From contig CAWCKT010000004.1 of the NCBI GenBank assembly GCA_963796155.1, positions 1-64,000 of the forward strand: DNA of 64,000 nt. The letters run 5' to 3'. A program made the position numbers and the translations under genes. The stretch comes from AP-15 sp963796155. GTDB lineage: Bacteria > Pseudomonadota > Alphaproteobacteria > ATCC43930 > CGMCC-115725. Below the pieces are notes generated by a model. That model saw nothing but the letters and a program-made list of their open reading frames with translations. It ran no database searches and had not been told where the DNA came from. Shown one piece after another: positions 8,349 through 17,421 of this stretch. How positions within the stretch are numbered: the stretch's first letter is position 1; every line of letters begins with the position of its first letter.

Positions 8349-8734
8349 GCCGAGATGTCTGTCGATAGAGGCAGTCGTCGAGATTAATCGAGCGGTCGTC
8401 GCGATCACCGGAGAACCGCATCTCCTCCGCGACCGGGGATTGCTTGGAAGCGCATTGGCCCGTCCCCGCAATTTCTTCGGCTTTGGCGAAGAAGACATCG
8501 CTGTCCTGGCTGTGTCGTTGATGGCGGGGATTGCGCGGGCGCATGCCTTCGCCCAGGGGAACAAGCGGACTTGCTTTGTGACGATGGTACAGTTCCTCAA
8601 AGGTCAACGGATACGATCTGGCGATCGATGACTCCCGGCCGTGGGCTGACCGGATCATCGCGCTGGTCGAGCATCGGTCGAGCGAAGAGAATTTCGTGCA
8701 CGCTGTCCGCCCTTTCGTCATCGCCGACGAGTGA
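8338..8734 (+). pseudogene. Doc-type (Fic fold) toxin, frameshifted
   Basis: The first frame gives EPRCLSIEAVVEINRAVV, then LLGSALARPRNFF and the Fic motif HAFAQGNKRTCF of Doc toxins, which phosphorylate EF-Tu. After QFLK (about 8596-8600) one extra base moves the rest into another frame, which reads VNGYDLAIDDSRPWADRII and ends in VHAVRPFVIADE. Joining both frames gives a full-length Doc of about 130 residues. The start is probably the TTG at 8338, overlapping the preceding gene. As written, the product lacks its C-terminal helices. A one-base assembly error would restore it. Confidence 0.85.
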
Positions 8735-8884
8735 GTCCAACAAACCCCTTGCGTCCATGGCGTTCGGCCGCTAGCGTGCGGGCATGGCAAACATCAGGGC
8801 CATGAGCGGCCCCTGCCAGATCGCGCGATTTTGGTACCGCCGGTACATGACGGCGGCCTAGGATCGCGTTTGTGCGTTTTTCCG

Positions 8885-8907
8885 AAGCCGCCCCATCGAG
8901 GCGGCTT
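8885..8907 (+). terminator. Candidate hairpin terminator upstream of DAHP synthase
   Basis: AAGCCGCC (8885-8892) pairs perfectly with GGCGGCTT (8900-8907) over a seven-base loop and is followed by a short T-containing stretch. It lies after the Doc-type gene and 75 bases before the DAHP synthase start, so it could end the upstream transcript or act in the leader. The T tract is weak. Confidence 0.5.
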
Positions 8908-8981
8908 TCGTGTTTCAGGCTCTCGTTGAACCCGAATGTCGCCGATGGTGGAGCGGCCTCCAAGACCGGAGGTATTGTGAC

Positions 8982-10376
8982 ATGACGCAAGCATGGTCTC
9001 CCGACAGCTGGCGCGGCCTGCCGATCCGGCAGGTTCCGGGTTATCCCGACGAAGCCGCACTCGCCCGCGTCGAGGAGAAATTGCATCGTTTTCCACCGCT
9101 CGTCTTCGCCGGCGAGGCACGGCGCTTGAAGGAGCGCCTCGCCGCGGTCGCGGCCGGCAGGGCTTTTCTATTGCAGGGCGGCGACTGTGCGGAAAGCTTT
9201 GCCGAGTTCCACCCCAACAACATCCGCGACATGTTCAAGGTGCTGCTGCAGATGGCAGTGGTGCTGACCTTTGGCGCGGGCTGCCCGGTGGTCAAGCTCG
9301 GCCGGCTCGCCGGCCAGTTCGCCAAGCCGCGTTCCTCGGACATCGAGACGCAGAACGGCCAGACCTTGCCCTCCTACCGCGGCGACATCATCAACGGCCT
9401 GGAGTTCGATGCCGCGGCGCGCGAGCCCGACCCGCAGCGCATGGTCCAAGCTTACAGCCAATCGGCCGCGACCCTGAACCTGCTGCGCGCCTTCGCCCAG
9501 GGCGGCTATGCCGATCTGCACCGCGTCCACACCTGGAACCAGGATTTTGTCGCCAACTCGCCGCAGGGCGAGCGCTACCGCGAGCTGGCCGACCGGCTGA
9601 CCGAGACGCTCGATTTTATGGCGGCTTGCGGCCTCACCTCGGAAACGACGCCGCAGATCCGCGAGACCGAGTTCTACACCTCGCACGAGGCGCTGTTCCT
9701 CTCCTACGAAGAGGCGCTGACCCGGGTCAATTCGACGACCGGCGACTGGTACGACTGCTCGGCGCATCTCGTCTGGCTCGGCGACCGTACTCGCCAGGTC
9801 GAGGGAGCCCATGCCGAGTTCCTGCGCGGCATCAAAAACCCGATCGGCATGAAATGCGGGCCGACGCTCGAGCCCGATGACCTGGTGCGCTTGATCGATC
9901 GGCTCAACCCCGAGAACGAGCCGGGCCGGCTCACCCTGATCACCCGCATGGGCGCCGACAAGGTGGAGACGCGGCTGCCACGCCTGATCCGGGCCGTGCG
10001 GCGCGAAGGGCGCGAGGTCGTCTGGTGCTGCGATCCGATGCACGGCAACACGATCACCTCGTCCAATGGCTTCAAGACCCGCGTCTTCGGCCGCATTCTC
10101 GACGAGCTGCACAGCGGCTTTGCCATCCATGCCGCCGAGGGAAGCTATGCCGGCGGGGTGCATTTCGAGCTGACCGGGCAGAACGTCACCGAATGCATCG
10201 GCGGCGCCCAAGGGGTCAGCGAGGCTTCGCTCGCCGAGCGCTATCTGACGCATTGCGACCCGCGGCTCAATGCCAGCCAGGCGCTCGAACTCGCCTTCGA
10301 GGTTGCAGAAGCGCTAAAGCACGCGCGTCGGGGCAACGGTGTCGAGGGCATGAGCCGTCTCGCCGCGGTCTTGTGA
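8982..10376 (+). CDS. 3-deoxy-7-phosphoheptulonate synthase, class II
   Basis: 464 residues from the ATG at 8982, chosen because GGAGG lies nine bases upstream; an earlier in-frame start would translate the hairpin. Class II (plant-type) DAHP synthases condense phosphoenolpyruvate with erythrose 4-phosphate in the first step of the shikimate pathway. Diagnostic segments are LLQGGDCAESFAE, VVKLGRLAGQFAKPRS, SYRGDIINGLEFD, HLVWLGDRTRQ, GMKCGPTLEPD and VWCCDPMHGNT, with the metal-binding Cys, His, Glu and Asp residues present. The downstream GTG-start gene uses the GAGG that overlaps this stop codon. Confidence 0.95.
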   Translation: MTQAWSPDSWRGLPIRQVPGYPDEAALARVEEKLHRFPPLVFAGEARRLKERLAAVAAGRAFLLQGGDCAESFAEFHPNNIRDMFKVLLQMAVVLTFGAGCPVVKLGRLAGQFAKPRSSDIETQNGQTLPSYRGDIINGLEFDAAAREPDPQRMVQAYSQSAATLNLLRAFAQGGYADLHRVHTWNQDFVANSPQGERYRELADRLTETLDFMAACGLTSETTPQIRETEFYTSHEALFLSYEEALTRVNSTTGDWYDCSAHLVWLGDRTRQVEGAHAEFLRGIKNPIGMKCGPTLEPDDLVRLIDRLNPENEPGRLTLITRMGADKVETRLPRLIRAVRREGREVVWCCDPMHGNTITSSNGFKTRVFGRILDELHSGFAIHAAEGSYAGGVHFELTGQNVTECIGGAQGVSEASLAERYLTHCDPRLNASQALELAFEVAEALKHARRGNGVEGMSRLAAVL

Positions 10377-10386
10377 GGCGGTCCCG

Positions 10387-11520
10387 GTGGCGGTTGACGC
10401 ACCGTCGTCGCTTGCGGCGCAAACCGACAGCTATTTCCTGAAGACGAAGGCGATCGTCGGACGGTTTGGCGACCGTCCGGCGACCTACGCCGTCTTCATG
10501 CGGCGGCCGGTGATCTGCACGCCGCGTCTCGCACTCGATTTTCTCGAAGGCGAGGCGGCCGCGCGCGGCACCCGCTTCGAGATCGAGCTGAACCATCCCG
10601 AGGGCGCCTGGGTCGGCGCCGGCGAGCCGATCCTCCACATGACCGGGTCGCTCTTTCATCTCGTCGATCTCGAGACCGTGCTGCTGCAAAAGCTCGGTCC
10701 GCCGTGCGTCGCGGCCTACAACGCCTATGCGATGTGCGCCGACCTCCCCAAGGTCGCCTTCCTCGCGATGGATGCGCGGCACTGCGCCGGGGCCGAGATG
10801 GCGGCGATGATGGCTTATGCGGCCTCGGTCGGCTCGGCGCATGCGCAGCGCGAGGCGGGGGCGGTCGGCTTTGTCGGCGGCGCCGCCGACGCGACGGCCG
10901 CCTATTTCGGGCAGGAGAAGGGTCTCGGTACGATGCCGCACGCGCTGATCGGCTATGCCGGCTCGACCGTGCGCGCCGCCGAGATGTTCCGTGAGGTTTT
11001 TCCGGACGAGCCGATGACCGTGCTGATCGATTATTTCGGGCGTGAGGTCACCGACGCGTTGGCGGTCGCGCGACATTTCCCCGAGCTCGCTGCTGCGGGC
11101 CGGCTGGCGGTGCGCATCGACACGCCCGGCGGGCGCTATTGCGAAGGACTGGATCCTGCCCGCTCCTATGAGGTGATCGAGCGCCATGCGCCGCAATCGA
11201 TCCGCGGCTATCGCAGCGAAGAGGAGCTGCGCCATCTCGTCGGAACCGGAGTTTCCGCGGCCGCGATCTGGCTGTTGCGACGGAGCCTCGACGAAGCCGG
11301 CTTCCGCGGGGTCAAAATCGTCGCGAGCTCGGGGTTCGGGCCGGTGAAGTGCCGGATGATGGCGGCGGCCGCGGCGCCGATCGACGTGATCGGCACCGGC
11401 TCGTACCTCCCCGAGCAGTGGAGCGAAACCTATGCGACCGCCGACATCATCGCCTATGACGGCCAGCCCTTGGTCAAGGCCGGCCGCGAATTTCTGCTGA
11501 GGAAGCGCGCCGACGGCTAG
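10387..11520 (+). CDS. Nicotinate phosphoribosyltransferase-like protein
   Basis: 377 residues from a GTG start with GAGG eight bases upstream. It matches the nicotinate/quinolinate phosphoribosyltransferase superfamily: TDSYFLKTKAIV near the N-terminus, LLQKLGPPCVAAYNAYAM in the helix after the first domain, FLAMDARHCAGAEMAA and SSGFGPVKCRMM, VIGTGSYLPE in the phosphate-binding barrel. The expected role is NAD salvage from nicotinate. It is adjacent to and probably co-transcribed with the DAHP synthase gene. Exact substrate (nicotinate or a related base) is not certain. Confidence 0.8.
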   Translation: MAVDAPSSLAAQTDSYFLKTKAIVGRFGDRPATYAVFMRRPVICTPRLALDFLEGEAAARGTRFEIELNHPEGAWVGAGEPILHMTGSLFHLVDLETVLLQKLGPPCVAAYNAYAMCADLPKVAFLAMDARHCAGAEMAAMMAYAASVGSAHAQREAGAVGFVGGAADATAAYFGQEKGLGTMPHALIGYAGSTVRAAEMFREVFPDEPMTVLIDYFGREVTDALAVARHFPELAAAGRLAVRIDTPGGRYCEGLDPARSYEVIERHAPQSIRGYRSEEELRHLVGTGVSAAAIWLLRRSLDEAGFRGVKIVASSGFGPVKCRMMAAAAAPIDVIGTGSYLPEQWSETYATADIIAYDGQPLVKAGREFLLRKRADG

Positions 11521-11813
11521 CCGTCGAGCCGCGCCCGGGCATGACGGGTCCGGCGCCGTTTTGGAGATGACAACGCTCCACGGCTGGGCTAGCCTGATTT
11601 TAGGTTAACAAGGCGAGCAAAAAAGCCGCCGAACTGGGAATAGGAGCAACACGTCGGTCCGGCGGCACTTCCAGCGGCTGCCAGAATCCGCGAGGCGTAG
11701 ACACAGCGACGAGCAAGCAACTTGGACTGATTCAGCGATAAAGCGACGCGCCGGCCTCGCCCGTTTTGCGCTCCCGCATGGTCCCCCTGGGTTCGACAAT
11801 CTGGGAGGTCACC
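11521..11813. other. Intergenic leader of the MFS tandem array
   Basis: No gene seen. The segment resembles the 184-base leader before the second MFS copy (13224-13407): both contain a GGCTAG element followed by a short AT-rich patch and a TCCCGCATGGTCC stretch shortly before a GGGAGGTC ribosome-binding site. The leader was therefore duplicated with the gene. Confidence 0.55.
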
Positions 11814-13223
11814 ATGGCAGAAATCCGCCCGCTCGGCCGATCGCCAACAGCCGCCGGCTTTGTGCTCGGCCGCAAACTCGACAGCATCCCATTCAGCGCC
11901 TACCACGCAATGGTGATTGCCGTGCTCGCCCTCGTCGGGTTTGTCGAGGGCTACGATTTGGCGATCACCGGCTTGCTGTTGGTGATGGCCAAAGCGCCGC
12001 TGCACCTGACGGAGGCCGACATCCGCTGGCTCGCCGTCGGTTCGACATTCATGATCTGCGTCGGCGGCTTCATGGCCTCGGCAATGTCCGATCACTGGAG
12101 CCGCAAGACCGTGATGCAGATCGGCGTCGTCGGCACCACCTTCTTCACCTTGTTGATCCCGCTGGTGCAAAACGCCGAGCAGCTGATCATCGTGCGTCTC
12201 TTGACCGGTCTCGCCGGCGGATTTGCCGTCTCGGCGCCGTTCCCGATCGCCGCCGAGCTGATGCCGGCTCAGCATCGGCGCACCTATGGCGCCGTTTATG
12301 AGATGGCGCTGGCAGCCGCCTTCACCGTGCAGCCGTTCATTGCCTTCCTGCTCGCTGACAACCCTTACGGCTTTCGGTTGCTGGCACTGCCGGGCGGGCT
12401 GGCGGTGACTGTCGTGCCGGTGCTCATCTATTTTGCGATCCCCGAAAGCCCGCGCTGGCTGTTGCGCAAAGGCCAGCCGCAAGCGGCGGCTGACATCGTC
12501 AACCAGATCATCAGGCAGTCCGGTAGTCGCGTGCCGCCGCTGACGGTCGCCGCACTCGGGGACAATTTGCCAACCGCCCGCGAGCGGCTTCCACCCTATT
12601 GGGCATTGTTCGGCCGCGGCCAGCTGCGCTGGACCACGGTCGGGATTTTGAGCGGCGTCTGCGCCGGTACTGCCGGTTTCCTGATTCACGTGCTGCTGCC
12701 AAAGGCTCTGGTCGATCAGGGTACGGCCGTCACCTTCAGTTTCGGGCTGAGCTCTCTGGTGTACTTCGCGAGCATCCCGGGAAAGGGCTTTACCGGGTTC
12801 CTGATGGAGATCATCGGGAGGCGCTGGACGATCGCTTACGCGCTCGCCGGATCGCTGCCCGGTCTGTTCCTGATGCTGATGGCGCACCTGGCAGGGCAAT
12901 ACGCGACGGTCGTAATGGTCGGGGGCGCGCTGATCACCGGCTTCACCGTGCTGTCGGCCTTCACCGCAACCCGGGTCTACCTCTCGGAACAATTCCCGAC
13001 GGCGCTGCGCGGCCGCGGACAACCCTTCGGCGAGTCGTCCGGGCGGCTCTTCGCTGGCGTGCTGGCGCCGTTTCTGATGGTGCCGCACACCGCCTCGCCG
13101 ACGATTTTCTTCGGCACGATTTTTGTGGTGGTGGGGATCGGCGCGTTCATCCCGCTGATCTTTGGCCGCGAAACCGTCGGCCAGCTCGAAACTGTGACCG
13201 AGGAGGTCCCCGCCCTGGCCTGA
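11814..13223 (+). CDS. MFS transporter, tandem paralogue 1
   Basis: 469 residues from the ATG at 11814, which has GGAGG five bases upstream. Twelve hydrophobic segments are visible. Helix 1 reads IAVLALVGFVEGYDLAITG with acidic residues typical of aromatic/organic acid:proton symporters; the loop 2-3 motif is SDHWSRKTVMQIG and the second-half motif MEIIGRRWTIAYA. The tail GRETVGQLETVTEE is conserved in the third copy. It is the first of three adjacent paralogues that share leader, N-terminus MAEIRP and almost every motif. Substrate unknown. Confidence 0.88.
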   Translation: MAEIRPLGRSPTAAGFVLGRKLDSIPFSAYHAMVIAVLALVGFVEGYDLAITGLLLVMAKAPLHLTEADIRWLAVGSTFMICVGGFMASAMSDHWSRKTVMQIGVVGTTFFTLLIPLVQNAEQLIIVRLLTGLAGGFAVSAPFPIAAELMPAQHRRTYGAVYEMALAAAFTVQPFIAFLLADNPYGFRLLALPGGLAVTVVPVLIYFAIPESPRWLLRKGQPQAAADIVNQIIRQSGSRVPPLTVAALGDNLPTARERLPPYWALFGRGQLRWTTVGILSGVCAGTAGFLIHVLLPKALVDQGTAVTFSFGLSSLVYFASIPGKGFTGFLMEIIGRRWTIAYALAGSLPGLFLMLMAHLAGQYATVVMVGGALITGFTVLSAFTATRVYLSEQFPTALRGRGQPFGESSGRLFAGVLAPFLMVPHTASPTIFFGTIFVVVGIGAFIPLIFGRETVGQLETVTEEVPALA

Positions 13224-13407
13224 CGCGCCGGCGCAGTTTTGCCGGGTGACAAATTCGCACCGTTCGGCTAGGCTCGGTTCACATCCGCGAGGCGGATCGT
13301 GAGCGGCAGGAAGGGCGCGGAAAAACCGCCCTCCGCAGCTCAAACACGGGCTACACGTCGACCTGGTCCCGCATGGTCCTCCGGGTTCGACCAGCAGGGA
13401 GGTCGCC

Positions 13408-14818
13408 ATGGCAGAAATTCGCCCTATCGACAGGCCGACAACTCCGGCCAGCTTTGTGCTCGGGCGCAAGCTCGACAGCATCCCGTTCAGCGGCTACCAC
13501 ATATTGATCATCGCCGTGCTGGCCCTCGTCGGCTTCATCGAGGGCTACGATCTGGTGATGACCGGCTCGCTGTTGGTGCTGGCCAAAGCGCCGCTGCAGC
13601 TGACCGACACCGACATACGCTGGCTCGCCGTCGGCCCGACCTTCATGCTGTGCCTCGGCGGTTTCTTTTTCTCGGCGGTCTCCGATCATTTGAGCCGCAA
13701 GAGCATCGTGCTGATCGGCGTGTTCCTGACGACATTTCTGACACTGTTGATCCCGCTGGTGCAAACTGCCGAGCAGCTGATCATCCTGCGCCTGTTGACA
13801 GGCCTTGGCGCCGGAGGTGTCGTTTCGGCGGCGTTCCCGATCGCCGCCGAATTGATGCCGGCGCAGCACCGGCGCACCTACAGCGCCGTCTATGAGATGG
13901 CGCTGGCCTCCTCGTTTACCGTGGTGCCGTTTATCGCCGGCCTGCTCGCCGGCAACGAGAACGCCTTTCGCTTTCTGGCATTGCCGGGCGGGCTGGCGGT
14001 GACCGTTATTCCGGTCATCGTTTATTTCGTGCTTCCCGAAAGCCCGCGCTGGTACTTGCGCAAAGGTCAGCCGCAGGCCGCGGTCGACATCGTCAACCGC
14101 ATTATTGCGCGATCCGGCAACAAGGTGCCGCCGCTGACCGTCGAGGCACTGGGCGAACACCGGGAAGCCGCCCGCGAGCCGCTGCCGCCCTATTGGGCGC
14201 TGTTCGCCAAAGGTCAGCTGCGCTGGACCACGGTCGGGATTCTGAGCGGGATCTGCGCCGGAACCGCTTTCTTTTTGATCTCCGTGCTGTTGCCAAAGGC
14301 GCTGAACGATCAGGGCTTTGCCTTGAGCGCGAGCTTGGGATTGACCTCGATCGTCTATGCGGCGAGCTTCTTTGGGAAGGGATTCACCGGCTTCTTGATG
14401 GAGATCATCGGGCGGCGCTGGACGATCGCCTATGCGCTCACCGGGTCGCTGCCGGGTCTCGCATTGCTGCTGCTGTCGCAGCGTGCGGGCGAGTATGCGG
14501 GCGTGCTGGTGGTGGCGGGCGGCCTGATCATGGGCTTCACTGTGCTGTCGGCCTTCACGGCCACGCGCGTCTATCTTTCCGAGCAGTTCCCGACGGCGTT
14601 GCGCGGGCGCGGGCATATCTTCGGCAAATCGTTCGGGCGGCTGTTCGCCGGCGGCTTCGCGCCGTGGCTGATGGAACCGCATACCGGCTCGGCGCCGATC
14701 TTCTTCGGCACGATATTTGTGGTCGTGGCGATCGGCGCCTTCATCCCGCTGGTGTTTCGGCCGCGAGACGGTCGGCCAGCTGGAAACCGTTACCGAAGGA
14801 GTGCCGGCGCTGGCCTGA
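13408..14818 (+). CDS. MFS transporter, tandem paralogue 2 (3' frameshift, reads into paralogue 3)
   Basis: ATG at 13408 with AGGGAGG upstream. The protein parallels paralogue 1: LDSIPFSGYHILIIAVLALV, GFIEGYDLVMTGSLLVL, SDHLSRKSIVLIG, MEIIGRRWTIAYALTG. Near the end one extra T in the TTT at 14755-14757 changes the expected FGRETVGQLETVTEG tail to FRPRDGRPAGNRYRR, and the natural TGA (14816-14818) is skipped. The frame then stays open through the ribosome-binding site into the next gene's ATG, giving a possible 944-residue double carrier ending at 16242. Whether the shift is real or an error is undecided. Confidence 0.82.
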
Positions 14819-14832
14819 GGCGGGAGGTCGAC

Positions 14833-16242
14833 ATGGCAGAAATCCGTCCGGTTGGCGGTTCGACATCACCGGCTGGCCATCTGCTGGGCCGCAAGCTCGA
14901 CAGCATTCCGTTCAGCCGCTACCACCTGATTCTGATCGCGGTACTCTCGCTCGTCGGCTTCGTCGACGGCTACGATCTCGTCATGACCGGCTCGCTCTTG
15001 GTGCTGGCGAAGCAGCCGCTGCATCTGGCGCCCGACCAGATCCGCTTTCTTGCGATCGCGTCGACGATGATGATCGTCATCGGCGGCTTCATCGCTTCGG
15101 CGATCTCCGACCACTACAGCCGCAAGACCGTCATGCTGATCGGCGTAGCCGGGCTCACCTTCTTCACCTTGCTGATCACCTTGGTGCAGACTGGCGAGCA
15201 GCTGATCATCGTGCGTCTCTTGACCGGTCTCGCGGGCGGCTTTGCGGTCTTTGCGCCATTCCCGATCGCCGCCGAGCTGATGCCGGCGCGGCACCGGCGC
15301 ACCTTTGCCGCCGTCTATGAGATGGCGCTGGCCTGCTCGTTCGCCTTGCTGCCCCTCGTAGGCCGTTTGCTTGCCGACAGTCCGAACGCCTTCCGGCTGA
15401 TGGCGATGCCCGGCGGGCTCGCCTTCTTCGTCATGCCGGCGCTGATCTATCTCCTGATCCCGGAAAGCCCGCGCTGGCATTTGCGCAGAGGGCACGCCGA
15501 GGCGGCGGTCGACACCGTTAATCAAATGATCCGGCGGGCCGGCAGCCGGGTGCCGCCGCTGGCGGTTGCAGGGCTCGGCGACAATGCGCAAACGGTGCGC
15601 GAGGAGCTGCCGCCCTATCGGGCGTTGTTCCGTCGCGGCCAACTGCGCTGGACGGCAATCGGGATTTCCAGCTATGTCTTCTGCGGCACAGCGTTTTTTC
15701 TGATCTCGGTGCTGCTGCCGAAGGCTCTGGTCGATCAGGGCGGCGCCGTAACCTTAAGCTTTGGCGTGACCTCGCTGGTATTCGCCGCGAGCATACCGGG
15801 AAAGGGCTTCACCGGGTTCCTGATGGAGATCATCGGGCGACGCTGGACGATCTTCTATGCCCTCGCCGGCTCGCTGCCCGGCCTTTTCCTGATGATGCTG
15901 GCGCACCGAGCAGGACCCTACGCGACGGCGATGATGGTCACGGGCGCGCTGATGACCGGCTTCACTGCGCTGTCGACCGCGACCGCCTTTCGGATCTACC
16001 TCGCCGAGCAGTTCCCGACGGCGCTGCGCGGGCGCGGACATGCCTTTGGCGAGTTGACCGGACGGGTCTTTTCCGGGGTGCTGGCGCCCTTCCTGATGGC
16101 ACCGTACACCGGCTCCGCAACAATATTCTTCGGCACGATATTGGTGGTCGTGACGGTCGGCGCCTTCATTCCGCTTCTGTTCGGCCGGGAGACCGTCGGC
16201 CAGCTCGAAACCGTGACCGAGGGGGCCCCGGCGCCGGCGTGA
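14833..16242 (+). CDS. MFS transporter, tandem paralogue 3
   Basis: 469 residues from the ATG at 14833, with its own GGGAGG six bases upstream, so it can start independently of the read-through from paralogue 2. Motifs match the other copies: LDSIPFSRYHLILIAVLSLV, GFVDGYDLVMTGSLLVL, SDHYSRKTVMLIG, MEIIGRRWTIFYALAG, and the intact tail GRETVGQLETVTEGAPAPA. Helix 1 carries Asp instead of Glu in the GFVDGYD motif. Divergence among copies is spread over the whole length, which suggests old enough duplications to allow separate substrates. Confidence 0.88.
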   Translation: MAEIRPVGGSTSPAGHLLGRKLDSIPFSRYHLILIAVLSLVGFVDGYDLVMTGSLLVLAKQPLHLAPDQIRFLAIASTMMIVIGGFIASAISDHYSRKTVMLIGVAGLTFFTLLITLVQTGEQLIIVRLLTGLAGGFAVFAPFPIAAELMPARHRRTFAAVYEMALACSFALLPLVGRLLADSPNAFRLMAMPGGLAFFVMPALIYLLIPESPRWHLRRGHAEAAVDTVNQMIRRAGSRVPPLAVAGLGDNAQTVREELPPYRALFRRGQLRWTAIGISSYVFCGTAFFLISVLLPKALVDQGGAVTLSFGVTSLVFAASIPGKGFTGFLMEIIGRRWTIFYALAGSLPGLFLMMLAHRAGPYATAMMVTGALMTGFTALSTATAFRIYLAEQFPTALRGRGHAFGELTGRVFSGVLAPFLMAPYTGSATIFFGTILVVVTVGAFIPLLFGRETVGQLETVTEGAPAPA

Positions 16243-16317
16243 GGAGAGAAGAAGACGCCAGTCCCCGGCTGTCAGCCCTGATTGCGGGCGAGGCTGCAAT
16301 GCGCAAGGCGAATGCGG

Positions 16318-16626
16318 CTACCCGAACGTCTTCACCGCTTGCTCGATGGCCGGCGCTGCCTTCTGAAGATCCTCGGGAAGCATTGCCGGGGTCGCCTCGA
16401 TGCTGGCGTTCAGCGCCAGAAACCACGGCTCCGCAAATCGAGGAAGGTCCGAGGCGTCCTTCATATCGACGATTAGAATGGCGGTGCGTTGGCCGCCGTC
16501 GGCGATGAAATAAGCGGCTTCAGGCTTTTGTTGTTCAAGAATAGCCTGGATTACTTTGAAGCCGTCCTTCCGTGCTGCCGCGTTCCCTGCCTCTACCGGG
16601 AATGAAACCTTTACGAGAAACCGCAT
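16318..16626 (-). CDS. Small conserved protein, possibly DUF3303-like (dimeric alpha-beta barrel type)
   Basis: 102 residues from the ATG at 16626, preceded by GGGAG at nine bases. It starts with a strand MRFLVKVSFPVEAGN, then an alpha helix, then AYFIADGGQRTAILIVDM, a short helix and a final amphipathic helix; this beta-alpha-beta pattern resembles small ferredoxin-like proteins such as DUF3303. No catalytic residues can be assigned. It is isolated between the MFS array and the dioxygenase genes. Confidence 0.65.
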   Translation of the reverse strand: MRFLVKVSFPVEAGNAAARKDGFKVIQAILEQQKPEAAYFIADGGQRTAILIVDMKDASDLPRFAEPWFLALNASIEATPAMLPEDLQKAAPAIEQAVKTFG

Positions 16627-16934
16627 CTTACTGTCTCCCTGGCCGATCAACCCGACATACCCTTGAGGGGCATTAGGCCGCAGCATGCCACAACCGACAC
16701 CCCGCAGGAGGCGTTGGGCCGCAGAAGCAACGATCGGAGCGGTTCATGCCCTCTCTTCGGCGCCGACGTCAACAGCCCGCCAAATGCCGAGGCCGATAAA
16801 GGGCATCGCTTCGCCGGTCGACGGGATCGGGCGCGTCCGCATCAGCGCCGCGTGGTCGTCTCGCAACCTGAAATCCTCGCCGCTCCCACGCTGCGTCCAT
16901 GCATTCACACCAACGATCAAACCCCTCCGAAACC

Positions 16935-17408
16935 TCACAGCGGGATCACCAGCAGTGTGTCGATCTTCTGGCTGTCGAGGACGACCAAGCGCTCGATAAA
17001 GCGATAGGGCCGGCTCGTCACGTCGATGCGGTCAAGATAGCGGCCGGCGGCAAAGAGGCTCATTTCACCGTCATGCATGATCCGCACGGCGATGAAGTTC
17101 GACTGCGCCTGTGCCACTGTCGCGTCGACCTGCTCGACGCGGATCGGGCCGACGACGTGGCGGTAGCGGTGCGGCTCGAAGATGTTGGCGCGCCGCAGCG
17201 CGGTCACCCGATCGACCAGCATGCCGCGCGAGGCGGCATAGACCACGCCGTGCGGCAATCCGGCTTCGTGGCTCGTGCGGCTGGTAATCAGATAGCGGCA
17301 CTGCTCGACGAAGAAGTCCGGCCACTCCTCGAGCCGGTCTTCGTCGATGCAGTCGACATAGGCGGCGATCAACTCGTGCACTGCGAGCTGCACGGCGAGA
17401 TCGTTCAT
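16935..17408 (-). CDS. Aromatic-ring-hydroxylating dioxygenase, small (beta) subunit
   Basis: 157 residues, the usual size of Rieske dioxygenase beta subunits with SnoaL/NTF2-like fold. Seen are VHELIAAYVDCIDEDRLEEW near the N-terminus, the helix-strand FFVEQCRYLIT, and PHRYRHVVGPIRVEQ plus MSLFAAGRYLDRI in the sheet. It follows the alpha subunit gene by 13 bases, so the two form an operon and presumably an alpha-beta hexamer. The closest look-alikes in memory are anthranilate-type dioxygenase small subunits, but the substrate is not fixed by sequence. No ferredoxin or reductase gene lies next to it. Confidence 0.85.
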   Translation of the reverse strand: MNDLAVQLAVHELIAAYVDCIDEDRLEEWPDFFVEQCRYLITSRTSHEAGLPHGVVYAASRGMLVDRVTALRRANIFEPHRYRHVVGPIRVEQVDATVAQAQSNFIAVRIMHDGEMSLFAAGRYLDRIDVTSRPYRFIERLVVLDSQKIDTLLVIPL

Positions 17409-17421
17409 TGGACGAAATTCA

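Noticed and set aside
8910..8981. Earlier start for DAHP synthase
   Set aside because: It would begin right after the hairpin without a ribosome-binding site, while the ATG at 8982 has GGAGG at nine bases.
11589..13481. Long minus-strand open frame opposite the first MFS gene (630 codons)
   Set aside because: It is the antisense of a clear MFS gene; composition is His/Gln/Arg-rich low complexity with no family match, as expected from reverse reading of GC-rich codons.
13408..16242. Annotating the 944-codon frame as a single genuine fused transporter
   Set aside because: Copy 3 has its own ribosome-binding site and ATG, and copy 2 loses its conserved tail only through one extra T, so two genes with a frameshift is the safer call.
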